Shown here piece after piece: positions 14,852 to 15,083 of a stretch of 15,083 bases of DNA. The DNA is taken from contig JAJYTI010000032.1 in NCBI GenBank assembly GCA_021793135.1, positions 1-15,083 of the forward strand, written 5' to 3'. The notes beneath the pieces are model-generated. The model searched no databases, was not told where the DNA came from, and was given only the letters and a program-made list of their open reading frames with translations. This DNA is from Bacteroidota bacterium. Its GTDB lineage: Bacteria > Bacteroidota > Bacteroidia > Flavobacteriales > Flavobacteriaceae. A program made the translations under genes and the position numbers. Numbering within the stretch: the first letter of the stretch is position 1; every line of letters begins with the position of its first letter.

Positions 14852-15083
14852 TTATAGAATTTCAGTTACCTGACCAGCACCAACTGTTCTACCACCTTCA
14901 CGAACTGCGAAACGTAGACCAACGTTTAATGCGATTGGCTGAATTAACTCTACAGTAATTGTCAAGTTATCTCCAGGCATTACCATCTCTACGTTTTCTG
15001 GTAAAGTAATAGTACCAGTTACGTCAGTTGTACGTACGTAGAATTGTGGACGGTAATTATTGTGGAATGGAGTGTGACGTCCA
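14852..15083 (-). CDS. tuf: Elongation factor Tu, C-terminal part (runs off the right edge)
   Basis: The reading frame on the minus strand from the right edge gives 77 residues ending at TAA (14852-14854). They match EF-Tu domain 3: GRHTPFHNNYRPQFYVRTTD near the start, then VTGTITLPENVEMVMPGDN, and the C-terminal FAVREGGRTVGAGQVTEIL. EF-Tu delivers aminoacyl-tRNA to the ribosome as a GTP complex. Domains 1 and 2, including the GTPase site, lie outside the window. It is followed by a hairpin and tRNA-Trp, and heads the secE-to-rpoC block. Confidence 0.98.
   Translation of the reverse strand, partial: GRHTPFHNNYRPQFYVRTTDVTGTITLPENVEMVMPGDNLTITVELIQPIALNVGLRFAVREGGRTVGAGQVTEIL

Noticed and set aside
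1..15083. Search for a novel defence, mobile or biosynthetic system
   Set aside because: No transposase, integrase, CRISPR repeats, toxin-antitoxin pair, phage gene or unexplained long reading frame is present; nearly all bases belong to recognised housekeeping genes and one SusC-like receptor.

Overview
This window comes from a member of the Bacteroidota, most likely a low-GC marine-type flavobacterium (family Flavobacteriaceae). Four observations point there: a SusC/RagA-type TonB-dependent receptor; RpoB and RpoC sequences of the flavobacterial type (RpoB about 1270 aa, RpoC about 1432 aa); a DUF3467 gene directly after rpoC; and a TAnnTTTG promoter element with A/T-rich leaders in place of clear Shine-Dalgarno sequences. 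Genus and species cannot be fixed from the sequence alone.

Layout. Bases 1-855 (minus) hold the N-terminal part of a SusC/RagA receptor cut by the window edge. It is divergent from prfC (plus, 1213-2799), which encodes peptide chain release factor 3; the AT-rich gap between them carries their promoters. prfC converges on a small DUF3467 gene (minus, 2852-3163), and the two share one bidirectional terminator. The rest, 3272 to the right edge, is one block on the minus strand. In transcription order it is tuf (3' end only), tRNA-Trp, secE, nusG, rplK, rplA, rplJ, rplL, rpoB, rpoC, ending in a strong intrinsic terminator, then DUF3467.

How the genes work together. The large block is the conserved translation/transcription cluster: EF-Tu and tRNA-Trp for elongation, SecE for protein export, NusG for transcript elongation and coupling to ribosomes, L11/L1/L10/L7-L12 for the ribosomal stalks and GTPase centre, and the beta and beta-prime subunits of RNA polymerase. 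Spacing is tight from secE to rplL. It opens up around the tRNA, before rplK, and before rpoB and rpoC, and each of those spacers holds a perfect or near-perfect inverted repeat. These hairpins are the main non-coding signal here and probably set the relative output of the tuf, ribosomal-protein and polymerase segments.

I see no mobile element, CRISPR array, phage gene or defence system. The window is mostly ordinary housekeeping DNA. The points worth checking are the prfC start (a promoter lies inside the 5' end of the longest reading frame), the RNA hairpins in the operon, and the uncharacterised DUF3467 protein tied to rpoC.
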